From Marinobacter nanhaiticus D15-8W (GTDB lineage: Bacteria > Pseudomonadota > Gammaproteobacteria > Pseudomonadales > Oleiphilaceae): a DNA stretch of 64,000 nucleotides. Position 1 is the first letter of the stretch; every line of letters starts with the position of its first letter. The notes below the pieces were generated by a model, which worked only from the letters and a program-made list of their open reading frames with translations, searched no databases and had not been told where the DNA came from. This document shows positions 46,836-54,723 of this stretch, piece by piece. The stretch is from NCBI RefSeq assembly GCF_036511935.1, contig NZ_AP028878.1, forward strand, positions 2,728,001 to 2,792,000, written 5' to 3'. A program made the translations under genes and the position numbers.

Positions 46836-47573
46836 TTAGCGCTCTGTATAGAGAAACGTTTCCTCTGCCCTAACGGCAACCTGATCCATGATTCCAGCAC
46901 CTGCCAAAAAATACCGGCCTTGGATGTCTGAGGGATCAACCAGGCCCTTTCCGTACTTGCCGCCCGGTCGATAGTCCTCGATGAACCTGCGCAAATCGAC
47001 GACATCTGCAAAATTCGACTGGTTAACATCGAAGCGACCGATGCTGCGGCTCAGGCCGTTTTGGCCGCGTTCGAGTTCAATCATCTCGATGACAGCATCG
47101 GCTACGAATTGCGCCGCGTACTCTACGCCGGCAGTTTTCAAGACATTGCTTATCGATGTGCGCTGGTGCTCGGTGAGCGAATCGGATCCCTCGATAACTT
47201 TAAGTTCTCCGTCCTGGATCGATAACCCCCAGTCCTTGTTTTTAACTGCGGTAGAGAGGCTTTCAACACCGGATACGTAGCTTAACTCCAGATCTACAGC
47301 GCGATTGCCAATCTCAAAGCCGAACAACTCCTGTACTCGATTGTAACGAGCCGTCATTGCTGCCGGAGATTCGATATTTTTATTGATCAAGCCTTGCACG
47401 TTGTACGTGCCGTCCCCCGGCGGAAGCACAGGCTCGTTTCTGTGATAAATCGTAGATGCCACTTCCTGCGCGATCTGTTGGCTGCCGTTGCCTTTAACCT
47501 CGGTGACGCGGGCCGAGCCATTGTCAAACATCTCCTGCATTCTTTGGAGGGCATACAACGTGTCGATTTTCAT
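46836..47573 (-). CDS. Protein of an unrecognised family (paralogue A of a divergent pair)
   Basis: The 245-residue protein has no signal peptide, no membrane helix and no Cys. It aligns without gaps with the product of 47823-48560; about half the positions look identical. Shared blocks include FDNGSARVT, TIYHRNEPV, KDWGLSIQDGELKVIEGSDSL, VADAVIEMIELERG, GLSRSIGRFDVNQSNFADVV and GRYFLAGAGIMDQVAVRA. GGAG precedes the ATG at the same distance as in its partner. I recognise no known domain. The lack of Cys and the MKID start are compatible with an exported protein, but this is speculative. Confidence 0.75.
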   Translation of the reverse strand: MKIDTLYALQRMQEMFDNGSARVTEVKGNGSQQIAQEVASTIYHRNEPVLPPGDGTYNVQGLINKNIESPAAMTARYNRVQELFGFEIGNRAVDLELSYVSGVESLSTAVKNKDWGLSIQDGELKVIEGSDSLTEHQRTSISNVLKTAGVEYAAQFVADAVIEMIELERGQNGLSRSIGRFDVNQSNFADVVDLRRFIEDYRPGGKYGKGLVDPSDIQGRYFLAGAGIMDQVAVRAEETFLYTER

Positions 47574-47822
47574 CCCCTGAATCTCCGAATGTCTATCCCT
47601 TGTCGTTTATCGGAAAGTGGCTCGATAACTTTAGTCACAAGCGTGAGAGCGGAACCTTTCCGCCAATCAGGACCATGTTCGCTGTACCGGTTTCGAGGTT
47701 ATCCCGTGAGGCGGTTACCTGGTTGCGGACTGCGATTCGAGCGTTATCCTCAGACCTTCCTACTAAAGTTGACGACATGAGTGCCGATGAATGAGATAGG
47801 GACGACCATCGGAGATTTACGG

Positions 47823-48560
47823 ATGAAAATAGATATTCCCGCTTCAATACAGATCCCGCAAAAGCTTTTCGATAACGGTCAGGCCAGAGTAACCACGGAC
47901 GAGGCTAATACCAGCGAGGAGATGGCCGATCACGTTACCTCCGCGATTTATCACAAGAACGAGCCGGTAGTACCGTCGACCTACGGTAACCAACAGGTAA
48001 AAGGCTTTCATGCGTCATACATAGAAGCGCCTGACGCTATGATGGCGCGCACCGGCAAAGTGATCGGTATATTCACCACCGGTATAGGAGAGCGCTCAGT
48101 AGAGTTGGAAACCAGCTATATCATAGCGCTTGATGAGTTGTCCTCTGTCTTACGAGAGAAAGACTGGGGATTCTCCGTACAGGGAGGAAAGCTGAAGGTC
48201 ATGGAAGGCTCTGATAGCTTGAGTGAAAAGGAGCTCCAGCTAATCACAAATGCCCTGGAAGAGGCTGGAGTTAATACTGCAGCTCACCATGTTGCAAATG
48301 CCGTGATCGAGATGATCCAAACCGATCGAGGGCCGGACGGTCTGAGTCGAGGCATTGGGCAATACGATGTCAATATCTCCAACTTCGCCGAAGTTGTGGA
48401 CCTCCGTCGTCATATTGAAGAGCATCAACCAAGCGGTAAGTTTGGAAAGGGGCTCGTTAATCCAAACAACGTAGAAAGCCGTTACTACTTGAGCGGCATA
48501 GGGATCATGGATCAGGTAGCAGTCAAAGCCGACAAGAGCTTTCTCGCTCCGCACCGCTAG
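47823..48560 (+). CDS. Protein of an unrecognised family (paralogue B of a divergent pair)
   Basis: This 245-residue, Cys-free protein is the divergent partner of paralogue A. Conserved blocks include FDNGQARVT, IYHKNEPVVP, EKDWGFSVQGGKLKVMEGSD, VANAVIEMIQTDRG, GLSRGIGQYDVNISNFAEVV and GIGIMDQVAVKADKSFL. The start at 47823 has GGAGA upstream; an in-frame start 14 codons earlier is less likely because both paralogues then no longer begin MKID. A 249-base shared promoter region separates the two genes. Function is unknown; the conserved pair suggests a heteromer or two variants of one activity. Confidence 0.75.
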   Translation: MKIDIPASIQIPQKLFDNGQARVTTDEANTSEEMADHVTSAIYHKNEPVVPSTYGNQQVKGFHASYIEAPDAMMARTGKVIGIFTTGIGERSVELETSYIIALDELSSVLREKDWGFSVQGGKLKVMEGSDSLSEKELQLITNALEEAGVNTAAHHVANAVIEMIQTDRGPDGLSRGIGQYDVNISNFAEVVDLRRHIEEHQPSGKFGKGLVNPNNVESRYYLSGIGIMDQVAVKADKSFLAPHR

Positions 48561-48687
48561 TACATGGGTTTAAAAGGCAGAACGAGGGATTCCAAAAATA
48601 ATTCTGTATCGGCCTCCCGACTCCGACTTGCCCTAAATATCGCGTCAAAATATCGTAATGCTGGTAAAAAAAATAAGGGAGATAACG

Positions 48688-49182
48688 ATGCCACTTGTCG
48701 CAAATAAGATGAATAAATTTCTTCAATTCGGAATTCTGCTCTGTGCGAGTGTACTTGTATCTCAGTCGGTTTACGCTGATTGGAAATACGTAGAAAATAC
48801 CGATCCAATGACTGATGAGAACAAAAGCATTGCAATGACGAGTCATGGCAGAAATGAATCAGTTATCGTCAGATGTGACGGCAACAGTGACTACGACATA
48901 ATTCTTAGTGTAGGCGAGTATCTCAATGATAATGCTCGCGTCCCTGTCCAATTTAGAATAGATGACAAAGAGCCATCGGAAGAACGAAGTTGGAGTCTGA
49001 GTACCGATGGAACAGCTGTTTTTGCCCCTTTACGGTACAAGAAAGAGCTCATTGAAGGGTTAAAAAATGGCAGTCAGATTGTAGTCCAGATTACTGACTA
49101 TCGAGGATCAAAGCCGTTTTCGAAGTTCTCCCTTGCAGGATCTTCGGCCGCTATTAGTCAACTGACTTGCTTGTCGAATTAG
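48688..49182 (+). CDS. Small exported protein, TagO/VasI-like in pattern
   Basis: The start at ATG 48688 has GGGAG seven bases upstream (164 residues). A Sec signal (FLQFGILLCASVLVSQSVYA) precedes DWKYVENTDPMTDENKSIAM, then VIVRCDGNSDYDIILSVGEYL, VPVQFRIDDKEPSEERSWSLSTDGTAVFAP. The motif order (Trp, DPMTD, a Cys strand, FRID, a W...S strand) resembles small type VI-associated TagO/VasI proteins and phage-borne relatives, but no type VI genes are nearby. The gene is clearly more AT-rich than its surroundings, suggesting recent acquisition. Two Cys (RCDG, LTCLSN) could pair. Confidence 0.6.
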   Translation: MPLVANKMNKFLQFGILLCASVLVSQSVYADWKYVENTDPMTDENKSIAMTSHGRNESVIVRCDGNSDYDIILSVGEYLNDNARVPVQFRIDDKEPSEERSWSLSTDGTAVFAPLRYKKELIEGLKNGSQIVVQITDYRGSKPFSKFSLAGSSAAISQLTCLSN

Positions 49183-49265
49183 GCAACTTAAACCGAGCCA
49201 CAGACCGCTACGCCACAACTGAGCGCGTATGAGAACGCTGGGTATTCATGCGAGCAATTAAAGCT

Positions 49266-49352
49266 TGGTGCCCGGGGCCGGACTCGAACCGGCACGACCT
49301 AACGGTCAAGAGATTTTAAGTCTCCAGTGTCTACCAATTTCACCACCCGGGC
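49266..49352 (-). tRNA. tRNA-Leu (anticodon UAA)
   Basis: The 87-base gene folds fully. The acceptor is GCCCGGG with CCCGGGC, then A and an encoded CCA. A D arm contains GGTAGAC. The anticodon stem GAGA/TCTC holds loop CTTAAAA, so the anticodon is UAA. A long class II variable arm follows (TTGACCGTTAGGTC), then T arm GCCGGTTCGAGTCCGGC. Its 3' end faces the AT-rich patch at 46.6-49.2 kb, a common position for integrated DNA. Confidence 0.95.
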
Positions 49353-49472
49353 AGCGGGGAGTGCTGGAAGGAGCGGGGATTGTATAAGTAGCTGTCTGGG
49401 ATCGCAATCTTGCATCGTAAATTGACTAAATTCCGACCAAACCAGCCGTTCTAAGGCTGAACGCCCTACCCC

Positions 49473-50096
49473 CTACACTACCTTCCTGGCCACACCGTGA
49501 TACATGTACCCGGCGATCCTCGGGGCGTGTTCGATGTACAGGTTCTCCAGGGATTCGATCTCGAAGCCCGACTCCTCGATCAGTTTGCCGATGGGCCGGT
49601 TCAGGTGGCAGCCGCCGGCGATTTTCTTCCAGACGGGCGTGATCCGATCCTGCCATTTGCGTACGCCCGGCTCCGGCGCGCGGCCGTGTTCGCAGAACAG
49701 GAGCTGACCGCCGGGTTTGAGGACCCTGCGCATCTGTTGCATGGCGAGATACCAATCTGGGATGGTGCACAGGGTGTATGTCAGGAGTACTGTATCCACA
49801 CTGTTGTCGTCGAGCGGGATGCGTTCGCCGGGTAGATCCAGCCAACGGACTTTGACCGGCGATCTTGCGACGTTGTGGGCGGCCTTGCGGCGCATGCCTC
49901 TTGAAGGTTCCAGGCCCCAGACCAGGCTGACCTTGTCCGGGTCGTAGTACTGGAGGTTGACGCCTGACCCGAAGCCGACCTCAAGCACTTCACCGGTCGC
50001 CTTGGGAACCACCTGTTGGCGGAGTTTCATGATGGGCCCGATGGTGCAGGCCTGGTTGATCAGATGAGGCAGGACATGTTCTTCGTAAAATGACAT
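49473..50096 (-). CDS. Class I SAM-dependent methyltransferase
   Basis: The protein starts at MSFYEEHVLPHLI (or six codons earlier at 50114) and has about 207 residues. The SAM motif I is VLEVGFGSGVNLQYYD, motif II WGLEPSRGMRRKA, post-II DDNSVDTVLLTYTLCTIPD and motif III MRRVLKPGGQLLFCEHG. This is the UbiE/Methyltransf_11 pattern; PDWYLAMQQMRRVLKPGG and the Cys near the end of strand 5 resemble small-molecule or phospholipid methyltransferases. The substrate is unknown. It lies between tRNA-Leu and the cio operon, divergent from the latter. Confidence 0.82.
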   Translation of the reverse strand: MSFYEEHVLPHLINQACTIGPIMKLRQQVVPKATGEVLEVGFGSGVNLQYYDPDKVSLVWGLEPSRGMRRKAAHNVARSPVKVRWLDLPGERIPLDDNSVDTVLLTYTLCTIPDWYLAMQQMRRVLKPGGQLLFCEHGRAPEPGVRKWQDRITPVWKKIAGGCHLNRPIGKLIEESGFEIESLENLYIEHAPRIAGYMYHGVARKVV

Positions 50097-50171
50097 TGGA
50101 TCGCCCCGTTTCACACCTTATTATTGGATTGGTTTTTGGGAATCTTCTCGTAGGCCTTTGATTTCAAGACG

Positions 50172-50185
50172 TTGACTTAAATCAA
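50172..50185. promoter_or_regulatory. Anr/Fnr box upstream of cioAB-cydDC
   Basis: TTGACTTAAATCAA matches the Fnr/Anr consensus TTGAT-N4-ATCAA with one change in the left half-site. It lies about 300 bases before the cioA start and 75 bases before the divergent methyltransferase start. Anr is known to control cio operons in Pseudomonas, so oxygen-dependent control is likely. Confidence 0.7.
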
Positions 50186-50231
50186 TATGCCTAGATGCTC
50201 GACAGGTAAGCTGAGCATAGAGTGTCGTCAA

Positions 50232-50363
50232 GGCTCTGGATAGAGCCATCAGCTCATTATAAGAGCCGTTAGCTCGATGAGAGAGCCATAAGCTCTTAAA
50301 AGAGCCAGGTGTTCTTGAAGGAACCAGGAGGCCATAAAAGAGCCTTCAGCACCTTCCAGAGCC
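50232..50363 (+). repeat. Periodic array of AGAGCC elements in the cioA leader
   Basis: AGAGCC recurs at 50242, 50262, 50282, 50301, 50339 and 50358, with a degenerate GGAACC at 50320. That is a 19-20 base period. The first three units contain a small palindrome, GAGC-N5-GCTC (for example GAGCCATAAGCTC). A hairpin, GGCTCT-GGAT-AGAGCC, opens the array at 50232-50247. The array lies between the Anr box and the cioA ribosome binding site, so it is either promoter DNA or 5' leader RNA. I know of no described element with this layout. Confidence 0.65.
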
Positions 50364-50487
50364 ATTATGCGCCACTCCAAGATGCCGGTAAAAACAAGAC
50401 CTCAAATGGCATTTTCGTATTCGTTTGAGCGGCAGTTGCTGCAGCCAAGCCTGGCTTTGCCATCATTGTCACTTACCGGAGGTCCCT

Positions 50488-51972
50488 GTGGATCTAGATC
50501 CCGTTCTCCTTTCACGTATCCAGTTCGCCTTCGTCGTTTCCTTCCACGCGATTTTTCCGGTGTTCACCATCGGGTTGGCGTCCTACATCGCAGTCCTCGA
50601 AGGGCTGGCCTTCCGAACAGATAATCCCGCCTGGGTGAAGCTGTCGGCTTTCTGGACCAAAGTCTTCGCCATTGTCTTCGGCATGGGGGTCGTGTCCGGC
50701 ATCGTCATGTCGTTCCAGTTCGGCACCAACTGGAGCAACTTCTCCCAGGCGTCGGCCAACTTCCTCGGGCCCATGCTCAGTTATGAGGTGGTGACGGCCT
50801 TCTTCCTGGAAGCGGCCTTCCTCGGGGTGTTGCTGTTCGGGCGTGACAAGGTGCCCAAGGGCGTACACCTGATGTCCGCGATCATGGTGGCGACGGGGAC
50901 CTTCATCTCGGCGTTCTGGATACTGTCCGCCAATAGCTGGATGCAGACCCCGGCCGGCGTTGAGTTACGTGAGGGCATGTTCCATGTGACTTCCTGGTCC
51001 GAGGCGATCTTCAATCCCTCCTTCCCCTACCGCTTTGCCCACATGATCGTGGCCTCGTTCCTGACCGGCAGCTTCGTGGTCGCGGGCGTGAGCGCCTGGT
51101 ACCTCCTGCTGGGCCGCGAGGTGGAAGCCAACAGGAAGGCGCTGTCCATGTGCCTGTGGCTGATCCTGGTGCTGGCGCCGGCCCAGGCGGTGATCGGTGA
51201 CTTCCACGGTTTGAATACCCTGGAGCACCAGCCGGAGAAAGTCGCCGCCATGGAGGCCAACTGGGAAACCCAGTCCAACGTGCCGCTGCTGCTGTTCGCC
51301 ATTCCCGACCAGGAGAACCAGACTAACCATTTCGAAATTGGCATCCCCAGCCTGGCCAGCCTGATCCTGACTCACGAGTGGGATGGCGTGGTTCCCGGGT
51401 TGAACGAAGTCGCTCCTGAGAACCAGCCGCCGGTGTGGATTGTGTTCTGGAGCTTCCGGATCATGGTCGCCATGGGCGTGCTGATGGTCCTGGCTGCGCT
51501 GACAGGCCTCTTCCTGCGCAAAGGCGGCCGCGTGTACCAGACCAAGTGGTACCTGCAGTTCCTGCGCGTCATGAGTATCGCGCCGTTCCTGGCCGTGCTC
51601 ACCGGCTGGTTCGTGACCGAGACGGGCCGGGCGCCCTGGCTGGTCTACGGGATCATGAATCAGGCGGATGCAGTGACACCGTCGCTTTCCGGCTGGATGG
51701 CCCTGTTCACGCTGATCGGCTACATCATCGTCTACGCGCTGGTATTCACGGCCGGCGTCTACTACCTGTTCCGTGTGTTGCAGGTTGGACTTGAAGGTGA
51801 CGACTCCATCGACGAGGAACATGACCGCCCGATGCGTCCGTTCTCTGCGGCTCACGTGTCCTTCGAATACGAGCCCTATCCGGGCGTCGAGAAGGATATG
51901 AACCTGTCTCCTGCGGGCGTGCCGCCTACAGGCTCTTCTTCCAGCTCCTCATCCAAGAACGGAGGCCAGTAA
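50488..51972 (+). CDS. cioA: Cytochrome bd-type (cyanide-insensitive) quinol oxidase subunit I
   Basis: The start is GTG 50488 (VDLDPVLLSRIQF) with GGAGG five bases upstream. The 494-residue protein has nine or more helices. Haem-ligand regions are present: His in FVVSFHAIFPVFTIG (about H20), His in PYRFAHMIVASF, the GRD/EVVTAFFLEAAFLGVLLFGRD stretch, and the haem/quinol segment FVTETGRAPWLVYG. The Q loop is short, as in CioA. It reduces O2 to water with quinol in the inner membrane, without proton pumping. It is followed by cioB and cydDC in one run, behind an Anr box and the AGAGCC array. The Ser-rich C-terminus is variable in the family. Confidence 0.93.
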   Translation: MDLDPVLLSRIQFAFVVSFHAIFPVFTIGLASYIAVLEGLAFRTDNPAWVKLSAFWTKVFAIVFGMGVVSGIVMSFQFGTNWSNFSQASANFLGPMLSYEVVTAFFLEAAFLGVLLFGRDKVPKGVHLMSAIMVATGTFISAFWILSANSWMQTPAGVELREGMFHVTSWSEAIFNPSFPYRFAHMIVASFLTGSFVVAGVSAWYLLLGREVEANRKALSMCLWLILVLAPAQAVIGDFHGLNTLEHQPEKVAAMEANWETQSNVPLLLFAIPDQENQTNHFEIGIPSLASLILTHEWDGVVPGLNEVAPENQPPVWIVFWSFRIMVAMGVLMVLAALTGLFLRKGGRVYQTKWYLQFLRVMSIAPFLAVLTGWFVTETGRAPWLVYGIMNQADAVTPSLSGWMALFTLIGYIIVYALVFTAGVYYLFRVLQVGLEGDDSIDEEHDRPMRPFSAAHVSFEYEPYPGVEKDMNLSPAGVPPTGSSSSSSSKNGGQ

Positions 51973-51974
51973 TC

Positions 51975-52976
51975 ATGCAAACATTTGATTTGACCCTGAT
52001 CTGGGCAGTGATTATCGGCTTCGGCGTCATCATGTATGTACTGATGGACGGATTCGACCTGGGGGTGGGTATCCTCTTCCCCTTCGCACCGAACGAGGAA
52101 GCCCGGGATGTGATGATGAACTCGGTGGCGCCCGTGTGGGACGGCAACGAGACCTGGCTGGTGCTCGGCGGCGCCGGGTTGCTGGCGGCGTTCCCGCTGG
52201 TGTACTCGATCTTCCTGCCGGCGATGTATATCGGTGTTTTCCTGCTGCTGGCAGGGCTGATCTTCCGCGGTGTGGCGTTCGAATTCCGCTTCAAGGCGCG
52301 CACGTCACGCTACCTGTGGAACTGGGCGTTTGCCGGTGGTTCCATGGTCGCGGCTTTCGCCCAGGGTGCGGTGGTTGGCGCCTACGTGCAGGGCTTCGAG
52401 ACGGAGAACATGCGCTACGTCGGCGGTGCGCTCGACTGGCTGACACCATTCACTGTGCTCACAGGCCTGGGCCTGATGGCCGGTTACGCGCTGTTGGGCA
52501 GCACATGGCTTATTCTGAAGACCGAAGGCTACATCCAGGAATGGGCCTACAAGATCACCCGTCCGCTGTTGCTGGCGGTGCTGGTGGTGTTTGCTCTGGT
52601 CAGCTTCTGGACGCCGTTTATCGATGAGCTGGTGCGCGACCGTTGGTTCTCCACGATCCAGGTGATCTGGGTGTTCCCGGCGCTGGCGCTGTTCTGCGCC
52701 TGGCAGATCCTCAAGTCCGTCGGCAAGCGGCAGGAAGGTGTGCCCTTTGTCGCCACCATGGGCCTGTTCATCTTCAGCTACCTGGGACTGCTGGCCAGCC
52801 GCTGGCCGTACGTGGTGCCGCCGAACTACACCCTGTACGACGCGGCGTCCGCCTATGAATCGCAGCTGTTCCTGCTGCTGGGCCTGCTGTTCGTTATCCC
52901 CATCGTGCTGGCGTACACCGCCTGGACCTACTGGGTATTCCGCGGCAAGGTGAAAGCCGGTGTCGGCTATCACTGA
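51975..52976 (+). CDS. cioB: Cytochrome bd-type quinol oxidase subunit II
   Basis: The 333-residue membrane protein starts two bases after the cioA stop, with GGAGG upstream. Features of CydB/CioB are WAVIIGFGVIMYVLMDGFDLGVGILFPF, the loop SVAPVWDGNETWLVLGGAGLLAAFP and YYVVPP-like YVVPPNYTLYDAAS near the end. Together with CioA it forms the oxidase. The 3' end overlaps the start of cydD by 17 bases. Confidence 0.93.
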   Translation: MQTFDLTLIWAVIIGFGVIMYVLMDGFDLGVGILFPFAPNEEARDVMMNSVAPVWDGNETWLVLGGAGLLAAFPLVYSIFLPAMYIGVFLLLAGLIFRGVAFEFRFKARTSRYLWNWAFAGGSMVAAFAQGAVVGAYVQGFETENMRYVGGALDWLTPFTVLTGLGLMAGYALLGSTWLILKTEGYIQEWAYKITRPLLLAVLVVFALVSFWTPFIDELVRDRWFSTIQVIWVFPALALFCAWQILKSVGKRQEGVPFVATMGLFIFSYLGLLASRWPYVVPPNYTLYDAASAYESQLFLLLGLLFVIPIVLAYTAWTYWVFRGKVKAGVGYH

Positions 52977-54723
52977 GCCCGACGTCCAAACCGACGCACC
53001 TCGCCCGGCCGAGTCCGGGCGGGGTGACGCCGCATCCAGACCTGACCAGGAACGGGAACGCCGCAAGCGCATCCGTACCTGGCTCAAATCCCTTTCCCAA
53101 GACGCCGCGCCCCAGGTTCGCCTGGCGGTGATCGGCGGTGTCGTCAGTGCCGTCGCGATGATCGTGCAGTTGGGTCTGACCGCCTGGCTGGTCGAACGCG
53201 TGGTGATGCGGGAAACCTCGATATCCGATCTGGTACCGATCGTCGTGGGCATCGCCATTGCGATCCTGTTCCGCGGCGCATTCCAGGTGGTTCGTGACCA
53301 TGCTGCAGCGGCGTCCAGCCACCGCATTCGTCAGCGGGTCCGGCAAGACCTGATTAGTCATTGGCGCAAGGCCGGGCCCGTCGGACTGTCTGGCGTCAGC
53401 CCTGCCACCCTCGCCAGCGAATGGCTGGAACAGGTGGAGGCGCTGCATGGGTATTTCGCGCGTTTCCTGCCGCAGATGATGCTCGCGGTGATCGTTCCGC
53501 TACTGATCCTGATCGTGGTGATGCCGCTGGACTGGATTGCTGCGGGCTTCCTGTTTCTTTCAGCACCCTTGATTCCGCTGTTCATGGCCCTGGTCGGCAT
53601 GGGCGCGGAGAAACTGAACCAACAGCATTTCGAAACCCTGGGACGCCTGTCGGGGCACTTCCTCGATCGCCTGCGCGGACTGACCACGCTTCAGCTATTG
53701 GGACAGACGCGTCGTGCGACCGAGGATGTTGGGAGAGCCACAGATCAGTACCGGCGTATCAACATGAAGACACTGCGGGTGGCGTTCCTCTCGTCGGCAG
53801 TGCTGGAGTTCTTCGCCTCCGTCGCCATCGCGGTGATCGCCATGTATATCGGCTTTGGCTTGCTGGGCTATATCACGTTTGGTGGCGCGGATGAGCTCAG
53901 CCTGTTTACCGGCCTGTTTATCCTGCTGCTAGCACCGGAGTTCTTCCAGCCGTTGCGCCTGCTCTCCCAGCACTATCACGATCGGGCCTCGGCCCTGGGC
54001 GCGGCGGGAGGGATCCTCGACCGGTTGGATACGCCGGTGAGCGCCCCTGTATCGAATACCGTTGGATCTGCAAATGATGTCGATATGGGCATCCGGCTTG
54101 AGCACATCACTTTCGGCTTTGCCAACCGGCCCAAGCTGCTGGACGACCTGTCCCTTTCCATCAAGCACGGCCAGGTTGTGGGTATCCAGGGGCCGTCAGG
54201 GTGTGGGAAATCCACGCTGCTGCATCTCATTGCCGGTTTCTGCTCGGCGGACGCTGGCGAAATCGCCGTATTCGGTGAGCAGCCCGGCACACGCCCCTTC
54301 GGGTGGCTGGGCCAGGCTCCGTTCATCCTCCATGGCAGTTGGGCCGATAACTTGCGGCTGGTGGCGCCGGAGGCCAGTGACGCCCAACTCAAGGCCGCGA
54401 TGGAGAAGGCCGGCCTGTTGCGTCTGCTGGAAGACCGCGCAGAGGGTCTCGACGCGCCGATTTCCGAATCCGGCGCGGGCCTGTCTGGTGGCCAGGGACG
54501 CCGGTTGGCGCTGGCCCGGGTATTCCTGGCGGACTATCCGCTGGTGCTGCTCGACGAGCCCACCGCCGGGTTGGATGCCGAGAGCGAGCAACAGATCATC
54601 GATACCCTCAAACGCCTGGCGGATGGCAATCGCACGCTGGTTATGGCCAGCCATCACCCTGCGCTGCTGGCCATGGCGGACAAGGTTTACCGGCTGGATA
54701 ACGGGAGATTGCACGATGCGTGA
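52960..54723 (+). CDS. cydD: Thiol reductant ABC exporter subunit CydD
   Basis: The start is GTG 52960 (MSAITEPDVQTDAP), within the end of cioB. The 587-residue half-transporter has an N-terminal six-helix domain (about 35-330) and a C-terminal ATPase: Walker A GPSGCGKST, signature LSGGQGRR, Walker B LVLLDEPTAGLD and switch His in MASHHPALL. CydDC exports cysteine or glutathione to the periplasm and is needed for bd oxidase assembly. The N-terminal 30 residues are an unusually polar extension. It overlaps cydC by eight bases. Confidence 0.92.
   Translation: MSAITEPDVQTDAPRPAESGRGDAASRPDQERERRKRIRTWLKSLSQDAAPQVRLAVIGGVVSAVAMIVQLGLTAWLVERVVMRETSISDLVPIVVGIAIAILFRGAFQVVRDHAAAASSHRIRQRVRQDLISHWRKAGPVGLSGVSPATLASEWLEQVEALHGYFARFLPQMMLAVIVPLLILIVVMPLDWIAAGFLFLSAPLIPLFMALVGMGAEKLNQQHFETLGRLSGHFLDRLRGLTTLQLLGQTRRATEDVGRATDQYRRINMKTLRVAFLSSAVLEFFASVAIAVIAMYIGFGLLGYITFGGADELSLFTGLFILLLAPEFFQPLRLLSQHYHDRASALGAAGGILDRLDTPVSAPVSNTVGSANDVDMGIRLEHITFGFANRPKLLDDLSLSIKHGQVVGIQGPSGCGKSTLLHLIAGFCSADAGEIAVFGEQPGTRPFGWLGQAPFILHGSWADNLRLVAPEASDAQLKAAMEKAGLLRLLEDRAEGLDAPISESGAGLSGGQGRRLALARVFLADYPLVLLDEPTAGLDAESEQQIIDTLKRLADGNRTLVMASHHPALLAMADKVYRLDNGRLHDA

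Noticed and set aside
46440-49352. Complete integrative element at tRNA-Leu
   Set aside because: No integrase, no excisionase and no repeated tRNA 3' end were found at the left side; only composition and position support it.
50242-50363. CRISPR-like or rho-independent terminator array before cioA
   Set aside because: The 6-base words at 19-20 base spacing are too short for CRISPR repeats, and no T runs follow the small palindromes.
54062-54715. N-terminal extension of the CydC frame
   Set aside because: It is an out-of-frame reading of the cydD ATPase region; CydC starts at 54716 with the normal family N-terminus.
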